From contig NZ_CP031396.1 of NCBI RefSeq assembly GCF_003363755.1, positions 5,116,501 to 5,180,500 of the forward strand: a DNA stretch of 64,000 nt. Reading direction: 5' to 3'. Under the pieces are notes generated by a model. The model was not told the origin of the DNA, did no database searches, and worked only from the letters and a program-made list of their open reading frames with translations. The position numbers were made by a program, and so were the translations under genes. This document shows, piece by piece, positions 53,865-63,151 of this stretch (position 1 is its first letter; every line of letters begins with the position of its first letter). The stretch comes from Pseudomonas protegens. Its GTDB lineage: Bacteria > Pseudomonadota > Gammaproteobacteria > Pseudomonadales > Pseudomonadaceae.

Positions 53865-54527
53865 ATGTCGTCCCATCCCCCACCATCCATCGAGCTGGAG
53901 TTCGCCCGGCGCTATGATCAGGAGCACGCCCGGGTCTGCGGCGAGCCCCGGCCTGCCGGGCTTGCCGCGCGCCTGGCGCTGTGGCGCACGGTGCGCCTGG
54001 TACGCCATGCCCTGAAAGTGGCCGGCGAGCCGGGACTGATCCTGGATGTGGCCTGTGGTGCCGGGCGCTACTGGCCGGTGCTGGCCGAACATGGCAACCG
54101 GGTGATCCTGGCGTCGGACCCGTCTCAGGACATGCTCAATCATGCCCAGACCCATCACCCGGCCAGCCTGCTGCAACGGGTCAAGACCTTGCACAGCTCG
54201 GCGTTCGACATCGGTCTGTCGGCCAATGCGGTGGACAGCATCATCTGCATGCAACTGTTTGCCCATGTGACCCGCAGCGAGGATCGCCTGGCGTTGCTGC
54301 GGGAGTTTCATCGGGTCAGCCGTGATTCGGTGATCCTCGCGACCCGGGTCGAGCCGTTGTTCAAGCACCTGGCCACTGCGTGGGGAGAGTCCGCGGCGTC
54401 ACTGGCGATCGGCAGGGGACAGTTGGAAGGCGAGTTCAAGCAGGCCGGTTTCGAGGTCGTGAGCCAGCAGGATTTTCTGCCCGGCTGCGGGGTGGCACGG
54501 GTCTATGTCCTTAGAAAACCCAGCTAG
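53865..54527 (+). CDS. SAM-dependent methyltransferase, class I
   Basis: A 220-residue protein with the Rossmann-type methyltransferase fold. Motif I is LILDVACGAGRYWPVLAEHG and motif II SDPSQDML, then AVDSIICMQLFAHV. The start MSSHPPPSIELEF is chosen because the fold begins soon after; the longer frame is unlikely. Substrate is unknown; the nearest neighbours offer no clue. Confidence 0.8.
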   Translation: MSSHPPPSIELEFARRYDQEHARVCGEPRPAGLAARLALWRTVRLVRHALKVAGEPGLILDVACGAGRYWPVLAEHGNRVILASDPSQDMLNHAQTHHPASLLQRVKTLHSSAFDIGLSANAVDSIICMQLFAHVTRSEDRLALLREFHRVSRDSVILATRVEPLFKHLATAWGESAASLAIGRGQLEGEFKQAGFEVVSQQDFLPGCGVARVYVLRKPS

Positions 54528-54596
54528 GTTCTGCACGAACACTGCCTGCGTTTCGACCATGCCGCCACTGCGCGCCTTCGGTGCTACGTAGAAACA

Positions 54597-54640
54597 GGCT
54601 CGCAATGCTCATGTAGGCCCCTACACGCCGCTTGCTCGCC
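54597..54640. other. Imperfect inverted repeat before rnd
   Basis: GGCTCGCAATGCTCATGTAGG and an imperfect inverse copy ending GCTTGCTCGCC fold around TGTAGG-CC-CCTACA, followed by TATTTTTG. It may terminate the methyltransferase transcript or be an intergenic repeat. The rest of 54528-54813 shows no gene. Confidence 0.4.
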
Positions 54641-54813
54641 TATTTTTGCCTGGCCTGATCTTCACTCGGCGAGCTTTCGTACAGAACCCGATTGCGACTC
54701 TCGGACTATTCTTGCCGTCCGGCATAAGGTTTCGCACTTGCTCTTGTCGGGTGAATGCTCAGAAATCGCCGGAGGCGATATATACTGCGCGCCATTCTTC
54801 AAGGGAGAGCCGT

Positions 54814-55947
54814 GTGGCCATCGATATACACTGGATTCGCGACAACGATAGCCTCGGTCAGTTTTGCGCCGAGTGGCAGCAGTTGCCATTCGTCGCCCTC
54901 GATACCGAATTCATGCGGGTCGACACTTTCTATCCCATCGCCGCCCTGTTGCAGATCGGCGATGGGCAGCGCGCTTACCTGATTGATCCTTTGACCATCG
55001 ACAACTGGAAGCCCCTGGCGGCCCTGCTGGAGAACCCGGCGGTGGTCAAGGTGGTGCATGCCTGCAGTGAGGACCTCGAAGTCCTGCTGCGCCTGACCGG
55101 CAGTCTGCCGGCGCCTTTGTTCGACACGCAACTGGCGGCTGCCTACCTGAACCTGGGCTTTTCCATGGGCTATTCACGCCTGGTGCAGGAAGTCCTGGGC
55201 ATCGAACTGCCCAAGGGCGAGACCCGCTCCGACTGGCTGCAGCGTCCGCTCTCGGAAACCCAGGTCAGTTACGCCGCCGAAGATGCCGTGCATCTGGCCC
55301 AGGTGTTCACCGAGCTGCGGCCGAAGCTGTCCGAGGACAAGTACCGCTGGGTGCTGGAAGACGGCGCCGAGCTGGTGGCCAACCTGCGCCGCGAAGTGGA
55401 CCCCAACGAGGTTTATCGCGAGGCCAAGCTGGCCTGGAAACTCTCCCGTGCCCAGTTGGCGGTGCTGCGTGAGCTCTGTGCCTGGCGCGAGCGTGAAGCC
55501 CGTGCCCGGGACTTGCCGCGCAACCGCATCGTGCGTGAACACGCCCTCTGGCCCCTGGCCAAGACTCAGCCCGATACGCTGGCGGCGCTGGCCAAGATCG
55601 AAGACATGCACCCGCGTACCGTGCGTCAGGACGGCGAGTTTCTCCTCGACCTGATCAAGCGCACCGCGGCCCTTGGCCCGGATCAATGGCCGCCGGCCGT
55701 ACCCGAGCCGTTGCCGATCGAAGCCGCGGCCCTGCTCAAGCGCCTCAAGGCAGTGGGGCAGGCCGAGGCCGAGCGTCTGGGCATCGCCCCGGAAGTCATG
55801 CTGCGCAAGAAAACCCTGGAGAGCCTGCTCAAGAGCGGCTACCCCAACGGGCCTTACCAATTGCCTGATTCGCTGCGTGGCTGGCGCCGCGAATTGATGG
55901 GCCAGGCGCTGCTGGACAGCCTGGCCACCGCCGGAGAACAGCCTTGA
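54814..55947 (+). CDS. rnd: Ribonuclease D
   Basis: A 377-residue 3'-5' exoribonuclease acting on tRNA and other structured RNAs. DEDD residues lie in [10 protein letters not shown] (Exo I), [12 protein letters not shown] (Exo II) and YAAEDAVHL (Exo III). An HRDC domain follows (about 205-290). A GTG start with GGGAGA upstream gives [12 protein letters not shown]; an earlier frame start is not supported. It overlaps ycgL by four bases. Confidence 0.95.
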   Translation: MAIDIHWIRDNDSLGQFCAEWQQLPFVALDTEFMRVDTFYPIAALLQIGDGQRAYLIDPLTIDNWKPLAALLENPAVVKVVHACSEDLEVLLRLTGSLPAPLFDTQLAAAYLNLGFSMGYSRLVQEVLGIELPKGETRSDWLQRPLSETQVSYAAEDAVHLAQVFTELRPKLSEDKYRWVLEDGAELVANLRREVDPNEVYREAKLAWKLSRAQLAVLRELCAWREREARARDLPRNRIVREHALWPLAKTQPDTLAALAKIEDMHPRTVRQDGEFLLDLIKRTAALGPDQWPPAVPEPLPIEAAALLKRLKAVGQAEAERLGIAPEVMLRKKTLESLLKSGYPNGPYQLPDSLRGWRRELMGQALLDSLATAGEQP

Positions 55948-56237
55948 AACGTATCTGCTCCATCTATAAAAGCCCGCGCAAGAACGAGATGTACCTCTAC
56001 GTCCTGAAAAGCGAGGCCCTGGAACGCGTGCCGGAAAACCTGCTGCTGGCTTTCGGCAAGCCGCAACATGCCTTCGACCTGGTACTGACCCCGGAGCGCA
56101 AGCTGTCCCGGGAGGACATCCACCAGGTGCTGGAGAACCTCGAAAAGCAGGGCTATCACTTGCAGATGCCGCCGGCGGAAGACGAGTACATCGAGCACTT
56201 GCCCGAAGAGTTGCTGCGCCGCAATGATCCGGTCTGA
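55944..56237 (+). CDS. ycgL: YcgL-domain protein
   Basis: A 97-residue small protein of the YcgL family ([20 protein letters not shown]). It begins at a TTG overlapping the rnd stop (TTGA), with GGAGAA upstream, so coupling is likely. The rnd-ycgL pairing is conserved in pseudomonads and suggests an RNA-related role, which is not established. Confidence 0.88.
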   Translation: MKRICSIYKSPRKNEMYLYVLKSEALERVPENLLLAFGKPQHAFDLVLTPERKLSREDIHQVLENLEKQGYHLQMPPAEDEYIEHLPEELLRRNDPV

Positions 56238-56356
56238 CCTCTAGAGGCTCGGTCCCGAGCCGCTGTGAAATGCAATTGACTGACCTGGCCACCGCCTTGA
56301 TCGATGGAGCAATGCTCCGTCGGCGGCGGCCTGCACCGTTTTTTAAGGTTTGAACC

Positions 56357-57289
56357 ATGCGCGTTCTGATTGCCGAACACGATCACGCTGTTTATGCCCG
56401 CCTGTTGCGTCAGGCGGCTCCGGAGCTGGAAGTGCTGACCAGCGGCGATTCCGCCGAACTGTCGCGGCTGGCGGCCGATTGCCCGGTCTGGCTGGGCCAG
56501 CCGGACCTGCTGGCGACCCTGCTGCGTCAGGGCCATCAGCCCCAGTGGCTGCAATCCACCTGGGCCGGTATCACCCCGTTGCTGGCCGACGGTCTGCCCC
56601 GGCATTACCGCCTGACCCGGGCGGTGGGCATCTTCGGCCAGGTGATGGCCGAGTACGTGCTCACCTACATCCTCGGCCATGAGCGCGAAGTGCTGGCGCG
56701 GCTGGTCAGCCAGGTGGAGCGCAAGTGGGACAACCGCCTGGGCCAGAGCCTGGTGGGGCGCAAGGTGCTGATCGTCGGCACCGGCGACATCGGCCAGAGC
56801 GTGGCGCAATTTCTGCTGCCCTTTGGCGTGAAGCTGTACGGCATCGCCAGCCAGGCGCGGGAGCAGGCCCCCTTTATCGAAGTGGCTGGCCTGGAAGACC
56901 TGGGACGCTTGGTGGGGGAGGTGGATTATGTGGTCAATCTGCTGCCCAACACCCCAAGTACCCACGACCTGTATGACGCGGCGCTGTTCAAGCAATTCAA
57001 GTCCACGGGGCTGTTCATCAATGTGGGCCGGGGTGTTTCCGTGGTCGATGGCGACTTGGTGCAGGCCCTCAAGGATGGGCATCTGGCGGGGGCGGTGATT
57101 GATGTCTGCCGCCAGGAACCCTTGCCGCAACGGCATCCGTTCTGGACGGCCTGGGGCTTGCTGCTGACGGGCCACAGCTCGGCGCCGACCTCGCCGGAAC
57201 TGATGGTGCAGTTGTTCGTCGACAACCTGCGGGCCTACCAGGCCAAGCAGGCCTTGCGCGGCGAAGTGGATTTCGCTCGCGGCTACTGA
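56357..57289 (+). CDS. D-2-hydroxyacid dehydrogenase
   Basis: A 310-residue NAD(P)-dependent enzyme. The Rossmann motif is VGTGDIGQSVAQ (about 140). The catalytic arginine lies in INVGRGVSVVD, the glutamate in DVCRQEPLP and the histidine in LLTGHSSAPTSP. This form, with a short N-terminal part and HSSAP, resembles the glyoxylate/hydroxypyruvate reductase (GhrA-like) branch. It reduces 2-keto acids; the natural substrate is unknown. Confidence 0.88.
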   Translation: MRVLIAEHDHAVYARLLRQAAPELEVLTSGDSAELSRLAADCPVWLGQPDLLATLLRQGHQPQWLQSTWAGITPLLADGLPRHYRLTRAVGIFGQVMAEYVLTYILGHEREVLARLVSQVERKWDNRLGQSLVGRKVLIVGTGDIGQSVAQFLLPFGVKLYGIASQAREQAPFIEVAGLEDLGRLVGEVDYVVNLLPNTPSTHDLYDAALFKQFKSTGLFINVGRGVSVVDGDLVQALKDGHLAGAVIDVCRQEPLPQRHPFWTAWGLLLTGHSSAPTSPELMVQLFVDNLRAYQAKQALRGEVDFARGY

Positions 57290-57304
57290 AACGTGCCTGA
57301 TCGC

Positions 57305-57384
57305 AGGAGCGAGCTGGCTCGCCAAAGCCGCGCTTGCCAGGCAAGCGCGGCGGCCTTCAGGGCTTCGCGAGCCAGCTCGCTCCT
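57305..57384. repeat. REP-type palindrome with nested stem
   Basis: AGGAGCGAGCTGGCTCGC (57305-57322) and its exact inverse (57367-57384) enclose a second hairpin of 11 pairs (57328-57350). This is the common GAGCGAGC-type Pseudomonas REP. It lies between convergent genes and could end both transcripts. Confidence 0.93.
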
Positions 57385-57401
57385 ACAGAGGCGATCGCGG
57401 C

Positions 57402-57995
57402 TTAGAGGCTGAAATCGCCTTCGGCCACGGTCTCGCTCAATGGACGGCGCGGGCTCGGCTCTTCACGGGCCTGCAGGTAGTCGGCCAGGGTCGACTTGTC
57501 TCCCAGCTTGCCCACCGCTATCGCTGCGTGCAGTGCATAGCCTTCGGGAATCTTCAGCTCCTTGCGGGTCAGTTCCTGGTCGAAGCCGGCCATGCCGTGG
57601 GTGTGCCAGCCGCTGAGGCTGGCCTGCAGTGCCAGGTGGCCCCAGGCCGAGCCGGTGTCGAAGGTGTGCCACAGGGCCGGGCTTTCTTCCGTGGCGCCGG
57701 GGGCGGTGAAGGTGGTCTTGGAAATCACGATCACCAGGGCCGAGGCATGTTGCGCCCAGCCACGGTTGAATTCGTTGAGCAGGCCGAGGAAACGCTCCCA
57801 GTTCGGCGTATCGCGTCGGGCATAGAGAAAGCGCCAGGGTTGCGAGTTGTAGGCCGAAGGCGCCCAGCGCGCGGCTTCGAAGAAGCTCAGCAGGGTTTCT
57901 TCAGGGATGGTTTCGCCAGTGAAGGCCCGTGGCGACCAGCGCTGAGTGAACTGCGGGTGGATGGCGTAATCGGCAACGCGAGGATTGGCGCTCAT
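57402..57995 (-). CDS. Nitroreductase-family FMN oxidoreductase
   Basis: A 197-residue nitroreductase-fold protein. FMN contacts come from RWSPRAFTGE and WAPSAYNSQPWRFLYARR, and the FDTGSAWGHLALQASLSGW segment supplies the second half of the site. AGGAG lies before the ATG. Members reduce nitro or quinone compounds or act in other redox roles; the substrate is not known. The long upstream frame is discarded. Confidence 0.9.
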   Translation of the reverse strand: MSANPRVADYAIHPQFTQRWSPRAFTGETIPEETLLSFFEAARWAPSAYNSQPWRFLYARRDTPNWERFLGLLNEFNRGWAQHASALVIVISKTTFTAPGATEESPALWHTFDTGSAWGHLALQASLSGWHTHGMAGFDQELTRKELKIPEGYALHAAIAVGKLGDKSTLADYLQAREEPSPRRPLSETVAEGDFSL

Positions 57996-58269
57996 GGAAA
58001 AACTCCTGGCAGCAAGTGAGAAGGGTGGAATAAACCGGCAAGCGCAGATCAGCTGAGCGAAGGGGTATTCCTGACCCCGTGCGGTTTGCCGGGTGCAACG
58101 CGGTCGAGCGTTAATGGCACTCGGGCGCGGGGTGGTCCGAGGCGCAAAGCTACTGTGCGGGCCTGCTGCTGACAAGCCCCGGCCTACCGACAGTCGTAAG
58201 CGCTTGGCCCGCCGGGCCTTCGGCACTAGACTGGCGGCCTTTTCACCCTCGGATACTGATGCTTGAGCC

Positions 58270-58719
58270 ATGGCCGCCAAAGTCGAACCTTTCTGGATAC
58301 GCAAAACCCTCGAACAGCTCGACCAGGACGAATGGGAGTCGTTGTGCGATGGCTGCGGTCTGTGCTGCCTGCAAAAGCTTGAGGACGAGGACGACAACAG
58401 CGTCTATTACACGCGCATCGCCTGCAAACTGCTGGACCTGAAAACCTGCCAGTGCAGCGACTACCCCAATCGCCGGGCGTCGGTGCCCGACTGCATCCAA
58501 CTGACCCCGGGCAAGGCCGACGAATTCAAGTGGCTGCCACCCACCTGCGGCTACCGCCTGGTGAGCGAAGGCAAGGACCTGCCGCTCTGGCACCACCTGG
58601 TGTGCGGCGATCGCGATGCGGTGCACCACGAACGTATTTCCCAGTCCGGGCGCATGCTGGCCGAAGGCAGCGTGGCGGAAGAGGACTGGGAGGATCATCT
58701 GATTTTCCGCGCCGGCTGA
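58270..58719 (+). CDS. ycgN: YcgN-family cysteine-cluster protein
   Basis: A 149-residue UPF0260/YcgN protein. Conserved cysteines lie in [27 protein letters not shown] and PDCIQL, suggesting a metal or Fe-S site of the zinc/iron-chelating domain type. Function is unknown. The Met-Ala-Ala start is at 58270. It precedes the peptidase-like gene by 50 bases. Confidence 0.9.
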   Translation: MAAKVEPFWIRKTLEQLDQDEWESLCDGCGLCCLQKLEDEDDNSVYYTRIACKLLDLKTCQCSDYPNRRASVPDCIQLTPGKADEFKWLPPTCGYRLVSEGKDLPLWHHLVCGDRDAVHHERISQSGRMLAEGSVAEEDWEDHLIFRAG

Positions 58720-58769
58720 GGATTCGCCGCGTTGGCTGCAGAACCAGGTTACCCAGGAAAGGAGTGTGT

Positions 58770-60005
58770 ATGAGGGTGGGGGCGAAACTGGCGCTGGCCG
58801 CTGCAATGCTTGCATTGAGCGTATCGGCCTTTGCGGCGAAGAAAGTCGATCTGGATTATCACGTGCGTTTCCTGCCCCAGAGCGATCAGGCCGAGGTGCG
58901 CCTGACCCTGGCCGAGGGCTCGGCCTTGCGCAGCCTGGACTTCGACCTGGGGCGTGACGGCGACTACAGCGACTTCAAGGCCGACGGCCAATGGCAGGCC
59001 GGGGCGGCGGATGCCGGTGGCCAGCGCGGTGTCTGGCGTCCGGCCAGCGGCAAGGCCAGCCTCAGCTACAGGGTGCGCCTGAGTCACAGCATCAAGAAGG
59101 GCATCTACGACAGCCGCAGCAGCGCCAACTGGGCGCTGTTGCGCGGCGAGACCCTGGTGCCCCCGGCCAGGCTTGATCAACAAGATGGCGTCGAACTGGT
59201 GGCGCGCCTGGACTTCGATTTGCCGGCCGGTTGGAAAAGCATCGAAACCGCCTGGCCGCGTATCGGCAAGAATCGCTTCCGCATCGACAATCCCTCGCGA
59301 CTGTTCGACCGTCCCGCGGGCTGGATGCTGGCCGGCAACCTGGGCAGCCGCCGTACGCGTCTGGGAGCAACCGAAGTCAGCGTGGTGTCGCCCCTGGGCC
59401 AGGGCATGCGCCGCATGGACGTGCTGACCCTGTTGACCTTTGTCTGGCCGCAAGTACAGGCGGTGTTCCCGCGTCAGCCCGGCAAGCTGTTGATCGTTGG
59501 TGCGGCCGATCCGATGTGGCGCGGCAGTCTGGCGGGGCGTGACTCGCTGTTCCTCCATAGCCGCCTGCCCCTGGTCAGCGAGAGCGGCAGCAGCCCGTTG
59601 TTGCGGGAACTGGTGCAGTCACTGTCGCGGATCAACGACAGCCAGGGCAGCGACTGGATCAGCGAGGGGCTGGCGCAGTACTACGGCATCGAACTGTTGC
59701 GCCGGGCCGGTGGCATCAGTGACGAGCGCTATCAGGTGCTGCACAAGCGCCTGGTCCGGGACAGTCACAAGGTCGACAGCCTGCGGGGCGAGGAGGTAGA
59801 CAGTGCCACCGTGGCCAAGGCCGTGCTGCTGTTGCAGGAGCTGGATCGGGAAATCCGCCTCAAGACCCGCAACAAGCGTTCCCTGGACGATGTGCTGCAA
59901 GCGGCGATGCGCCTGGAAAGCGTCAGCACCGCCGAGTTCATCCAGCTCAGTGAAAACGTGCTGGGCGAATCGTCCAAGGTCCTGGACACCAGCCTGCTGC
60001 ATTGA
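58770..60005 (+). CDS. Periplasmic M1/M61-like protein with degenerate zinc motif
   Basis: A 411-residue protein with a signal peptide (ending AFAA) that looks like a gluzincin peptidase. The GLT-like WISEGLAQYYGIELLRRAGG at about 296-315 matches the third-ligand helix, with E299. The HExxH position reads RELVQ (279-283), so both histidines are lost while the Glu remains. I infer a non-catalytic relative. AAGGAG precedes the ATG. A chaperone or binding role is possible. Confidence 0.7.
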   Translation: MRVGAKLALAAAMLALSVSAFAAKKVDLDYHVRFLPQSDQAEVRLTLAEGSALRSLDFDLGRDGDYSDFKADGQWQAGAADAGGQRGVWRPASGKASLSYRVRLSHSIKKGIYDSRSSANWALLRGETLVPPARLDQQDGVELVARLDFDLPAGWKSIETAWPRIGKNRFRIDNPSRLFDRPAGWMLAGNLGSRRTRLGATEVSVVSPLGQGMRRMDVLTLLTFVWPQVQAVFPRQPGKLLIVGAADPMWRGSLAGRDSLFLHSRLPLVSESGSSPLLRELVQSLSRINDSQGSDWISEGLAQYYGIELLRRAGGISDERYQVLHKRLVRDSHKVDSLRGEEVDSATVAKAVLLLQELDREIRLKTRNKRSLDDVLQAAMRLESVSTAEFIQLSENVLGESSKVLDTSLLH

Positions 60006-60044
60006 CCCTTGCCCGCGCAGGGGATCCGCAGGAACGCCTTCGCC

Positions 60045-60416
60045 TCAAGCCTTGGGCGTCTTCACTTCATCATTGCTGGCCGCCTTGGCATGGCGGCTGG
60101 CCGCTTCGGCATTGGCCTTCAGAGTGCGCAGTTCTTCCCCGGCGCGCTCGATCTTGCTGCGCACGTTGTGCATGTCCTGGCGGCTCTTGTGCAGCAGGCT
60201 TTTCGCCGAGCTATGTCCGGTAATCCCCCGGGCCAGGGCCACGCCACCGATGGCCACTTGAATCAGGCCGAACACGCCGCCGCGGCGCAGGCCCTTGCCC
60301 ATCATCACCACGCCACCGGCCAGGGAGCCGATGCGCTCCCAGCCCTGGACGTTCTGGGTCGGTTGGCTCGGCAAGGGTGTGGCTTCGATCGTTTGCAGCT
60401 GTTTGCGCTCGCTCAT
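60045..60416 (-). CDS. Small membrane protein, DUF2892-like
   Basis: A 123-residue protein. GSLAGGVVMMGKGLRRGGVFGLIQVAIGGVALARGITGH contains two glycine-rich membrane helices, the pattern of the YgaP/DUF2892 inner-membrane domain. A charged coiled-coil-like tail (SLLHKSRQDMHNVRSKIERA) follows. The cellular role is unknown. Confidence 0.72.
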   Translation of the reverse strand: MSERKQLQTIEATPLPSQPTQNVQGWERIGSLAGGVVMMGKGLRRGGVFGLIQVAIGGVALARGITGHSSAKSLLHKSRQDMHNVRSKIERAGEELRTLKANAEAASRHAKAASNDEVKTPKA

Positions 60417-60498
60417 GCTCTGTCTCCAAGGGCGGTGTGGGATACAAAGCTGACTGCACCAGGGCGTCGCTGGTTCCCGGGGATTGATCGACGGGTTT

Positions 60499-60966
60499 TC
60501 AGTACTTCGGACCGGAGCGGGTGTTGTTGCCTTTGGCCAGGCGATCGTAGAGCACCACGTTGACCGTGGCCGCCAGGTTCATGCAGCCGGTGGTGGGGAT
60601 GTAGACCACGTCTTCGCACCAGTCGCGGATCTCCTTGTCGAGGGAGCCGTCTTCCGGACCGAAGATGTACAGCGCACGGTCCGGGTGGGTGTATTCCGGC
60701 AGCGCACGGGCGCCTTCCACCAGTTCCACGGCCACCGGGATGCAGCCCAGGGGGAGGATTTTCTTCAGGTCGTCGATGCCGATCAGGGGAATGTCCTGGT
60801 GGACCTTCTTGGTGTCGGTGACGAAGTCGCGGGCACGTTCATAGCGCTTGCCGGTGTAGAACACCGAGGCGACGCCATAGCAGCCGGCGGCGCGCATCAC
60901 CGAACCGACATTCTCCGGTGACTTGGGGTTATACAAACCGATGCAGCTGTACCTTTTGTTTGCCAC
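60499..60966 (-). CDS. SPOUT-family RNA 2'-O-methyltransferase
   Basis: A 155-residue SpoU/TrmH-class enzyme without an extra RNA-binding domain, like TrmL. Motif 1 is NPKSPENVGSVMRAAGCYG; motif 2 IFGPEDGSL; motif 3 IPTTGCMNLAATVNVVLYD, which form the knotted SAM site. The RNA target cannot be fixed by sequence alone. Upstream AAGGCTCC is weak as ribosome site. Confidence 0.88.
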   Translation of the reverse strand: MANKRYSCIGLYNPKSPENVGSVMRAAGCYGVASVFYTGKRYERARDFVTDTKKVHQDIPLIGIDDLKKILPLGCIPVAVELVEGARALPEYTHPDRALYIFGPEDGSLDKEIRDWCEDVVYIPTTGCMNLAATVNVVLYDRLAKGNNTRSGPKY

Positions 60967-61074
60967 GAGCGAGGAGCCTTGGGGGAAAAGAGCGCGATTA
61001 TACGGGGATTGTGCGGGGTGTGGCGGGGTGCTCGGCGGTTCGCGGGCAAGCCGGGCGGCTGGCCCGCGAAAAGC

Positions 61075-61452
61075 TTACTCGTCGTCTTTCTTCATCAACC
61101 CGGCCAGGGCGGCAAACGGGTTGTGGGTCGCCTTGGCAATTTTCGGGGTGCTCAGGGAGCCTTCGCCGAAGTACTGCTGGTCGGTGTAGCGCGAGTGCTC
61201 GTTGTCATGGCAGTACAGGCACAAGAGTTCCCAGTTGGAACCGTCCTGGGGGTTGTTGTCGTGGTTGTGATCGCGGTGGTGCACGGTCAGCTCGCTCAGG
61301 CGCTTGCCGGAAAACTCCCGGGCGCAGCGGCCGCAGACGTGGGGGTACATCTTCAGCGCCTTGTCGCGGTAGCCCATTTCCCGGTCGCGCTGGGCGTCGG
61401 CAAGGATACGGTCCAGCTTGGCGGTGTTGGACGGGGGAGTGGACGAACTCAT
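61075..61452 (-). CDS. yajD: HNH endonuclease-like protein YajD
   Basis: A 125-residue protein with CGRCAREF, LTVHHRDHNHDNN and LLCLYCHDNEH, giving the His-Asn-His pattern plus two CxxC zinc pairs. YajD proteins are chromosomal HNH nucleases of unknown target. The C-terminal lysine-rich tail is exposed. No restriction genes are near, so a defence role is not indicated. Confidence 0.88.
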   Translation of the reverse strand: MSSSTPPSNTAKLDRILADAQRDREMGYRDKALKMYPHVCGRCAREFSGKRLSELTVHHRDHNHDNNPQDGSNWELLCLYCHDNEHSRYTDQQYFGEGSLSTPKIAKATHNPFAALAGLMKKDDE

Positions 61453-61501
61453 GGGTTCACCTTTGTAGAAGGACTAATGACGGTAATGGACAAAGTTTAG
61501 C

Positions 61502-62188
61502 TCAGGCCTTGAGCTTCTCGGCAATCCAGATGGTATGCCGGGTGCCGCGATTGCCGTGAGCGTACACCTGCACTTCCTCGGCCTTGAAGCCGGCCTTGCG
61601 CAGGCGCTCGGAGAACTTCTGGTCGGCGCTGGCCGACCACACCGCAAGAATGCCCTTGGGCCGCAGAGCGCGGGCACAGGCGGCCAGGCCGGCGCTGGAG
61701 TAGAGCCAACTGTTGGCTTTCTGGGTCAGGCCTTCGGGGCCGTTGTCGACGTCGAGCATGATCGCGTCGAAGCCCTGGGGCTCGGCCTGCAGGACCTTGG
61801 CCACGTCTTCCAGGCGGATCACCGTGCGCGGGTCCAGCAGCGGCCGGCCGGACTTTTCCCCGAGCGGGCCGCGGTTCCACTCCACTACCCCGGGCACCAG
61901 TTCGGCGACCACCACCTCGGCGCTCTGGCCCAGGTGCTTGAGGGCCGCGGCCAGGGTGAAGCCCATGCCCAGGCCGCCGATCAGCACCCGCGAGTTCGGG
62001 CGCCCGGCGACCTTGCTGCAGGGAATCTGCGCCAGGGCGTCCTCGGAGCCGTGCATGCGGGTGTTCATCAGTTGGCCGCCGTCGCCGCCCTGGATCTTGA
62101 TGACGAAATCCTCACCGTATTCGAACAGGCACAAGGCACCGCCGTTGTCGGGAATCGCAGTGGTGTCCAGCAGTACGAAACGTTTCAT
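61502..62188 (-). CDS. Spermidine-synthase-like methyltransferase-fold protein
   Basis: A 228-residue protein with the spermidine synthase fold. VLIGGLGMGFTLAAAL is the nucleotide motif and VVVAELVPGVVEWNR the acidic ribose loop; DAIMLDVDNGPEGLT corresponds to the active-site loop. The short form lacks the N-terminal domain, so its reaction may differ from polyamine synthesis. Confidence 0.82.
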   Translation of the reverse strand: MKRFVLLDTTAIPDNGGALCLFEYGEDFVIKIQGGDGGQLMNTRMHGSEDALAQIPCSKVAGRPNSRVLIGGLGMGFTLAAALKHLGQSAEVVVAELVPGVVEWNRGPLGEKSGRPLLDPRTVIRLEDVAKVLQAEPQGFDAIMLDVDNGPEGLTQKANSWLYSSAGLAACARALRPKGILAVWSASADQKFSERLRKAGFKAEEVQVYAHGNRGTRHTIWIAEKLKA

Positions 62189-62263
62189 GGAGATCTCATT
62201 GAGGAAGGCAAAAGCTCCCGGTTGGGAGTAGCCTGACGCCAGACAATAGCAATGGAGCCATTG

Positions 62264-62578
62264 ATGAAGCGCACTATTCTAACGGTGATTGCCCAAGCGG
62301 CGCTCGCCCTGACCGCCGCCCTGGCGCTCAGTGCTGGCCCGGCCCTGGCCGACGAGCCGCAAAGCGCCCCGGTGGTGACCCCGACGCCGACCCTCGGCAC
62401 CCCGGGCACGGCCACCCCCACGCCTTATCCGCAAGTGACCCCACCCAGCACGCCGAAAACCGGCAGCAGTGGCAGTGCGCCCTTGCTGCCGCCCATCGAC
62501 ATGCCCAAGCCGCCCAAGGATCAGACCCTGCCGGGGCTGGAGCAGAACGACAACAAGGCCAAGGTGCAAGGAGCCTAG
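62264..62578 (+). CDS. Small proline-rich secreted protein
   Basis: A 104-residue protein with a signal peptide (ending ALADE) and a tail rich in Pro, Thr and Ser (TPTPTLGTPGTATPTP). I do not recognise it. ATG at 62264 has GGAG seven bases upstream, and the earlier ATG at 62252 would destroy that site. Its end overlaps the convergent cyclic-nucleotide gene by four bases. Confidence 0.7.
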   Translation: MKRTILTVIAQAALALTAALALSAGPALADEPQSAPVVTPTPTLGTPGTATPTPYPQVTPPSTPKTGSSGSAPLLPPIDMPKPPKDQTLPGLEQNDNKAKVQGA

Positions 62579-63048
62579 ATCTGCTGTGCGAGCAACTGGC
62601 CGTCGGCCATGCGCAGGCGCTTGGACAGGGAAATAGCCAGGGCGCGGATGATCTTGGCGGCGATCTTCGGCGCATCGTTGAGCATCTTCTCCAGGGAGTC
62701 CTTGCCCAGGTTGAGCAACTGGCAATCACTGGCCGCCACGCAGGTGGCCGAGCGTCGCTCGCCATCGAGCACCGCCATTTCGCCAAAGGCCCGGCCGCTG
62801 CGCAGGGTGGCGATGGTCAGCGGCTGGCCGTCCAGGGTGCTCTTTTGCACGGCCACCTGGCCGCTGTGGATGATGCACATGAAACTGCCGGCATCGCCTT
62901 CACGAAAGATCGCTTCGCCTTCGGCGATGCTGCTGATGCTGAAATAGCCGGCCGCCGCGTTGAAGTCGGCGGGCTGCAGTTGGTCGAACAGGCCGCAGTC
63001 CATCAGCCAGTCGCGGATCTCGTTGTTCAGTAAGGTGGGTTCAGACAT
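62575..63048 (-). CDS. Cyclic-nucleotide-binding domain protein
   Basis: A 157-residue protein consisting almost only of a cNMP-binding domain (about 20-130). The phosphate cassette FGEMAVLDGERRSATC keeps the Glu and Arg that bind cAMP. No helix-turn-helix follows, so it is not a CRP-type regulator. It may transmit second-messenger signals to another protein. Start MSEPTLLNN is chosen at 63048. Confidence 0.85.
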   Translation of the reverse strand: MSEPTLLNNEIRDWLMDCGLFDQLQPADFNAAAGYFSISSIAEGEAIFREGDAGSFMCIIHSGQVAVQKSTLDGQPLTIATLRSGRAFGEMAVLDGERRSATCVAASDCQLLNLGKDSLEKMLNDAPKIAAKIIRALAISLSKRLRMADGQLLAQQI

Positions 63049-63151
63049 GGGATCAGGGTCTTTTTCTTGTGTCTGTTGCACGGGCGCAGGCCCGGTCCGG
63101 CGGTTGCCGGCGGCGGTCCAGGGTTAAGACAGGAGCGCCGCCGAGAGTTCC

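Noticed and set aside
61075-61452. HNH protein considered as part of a restriction or defence island
   Set aside because: No methylase, helicase or phage-defence gene lies nearby; the neighbours are ordinary housekeeping genes.
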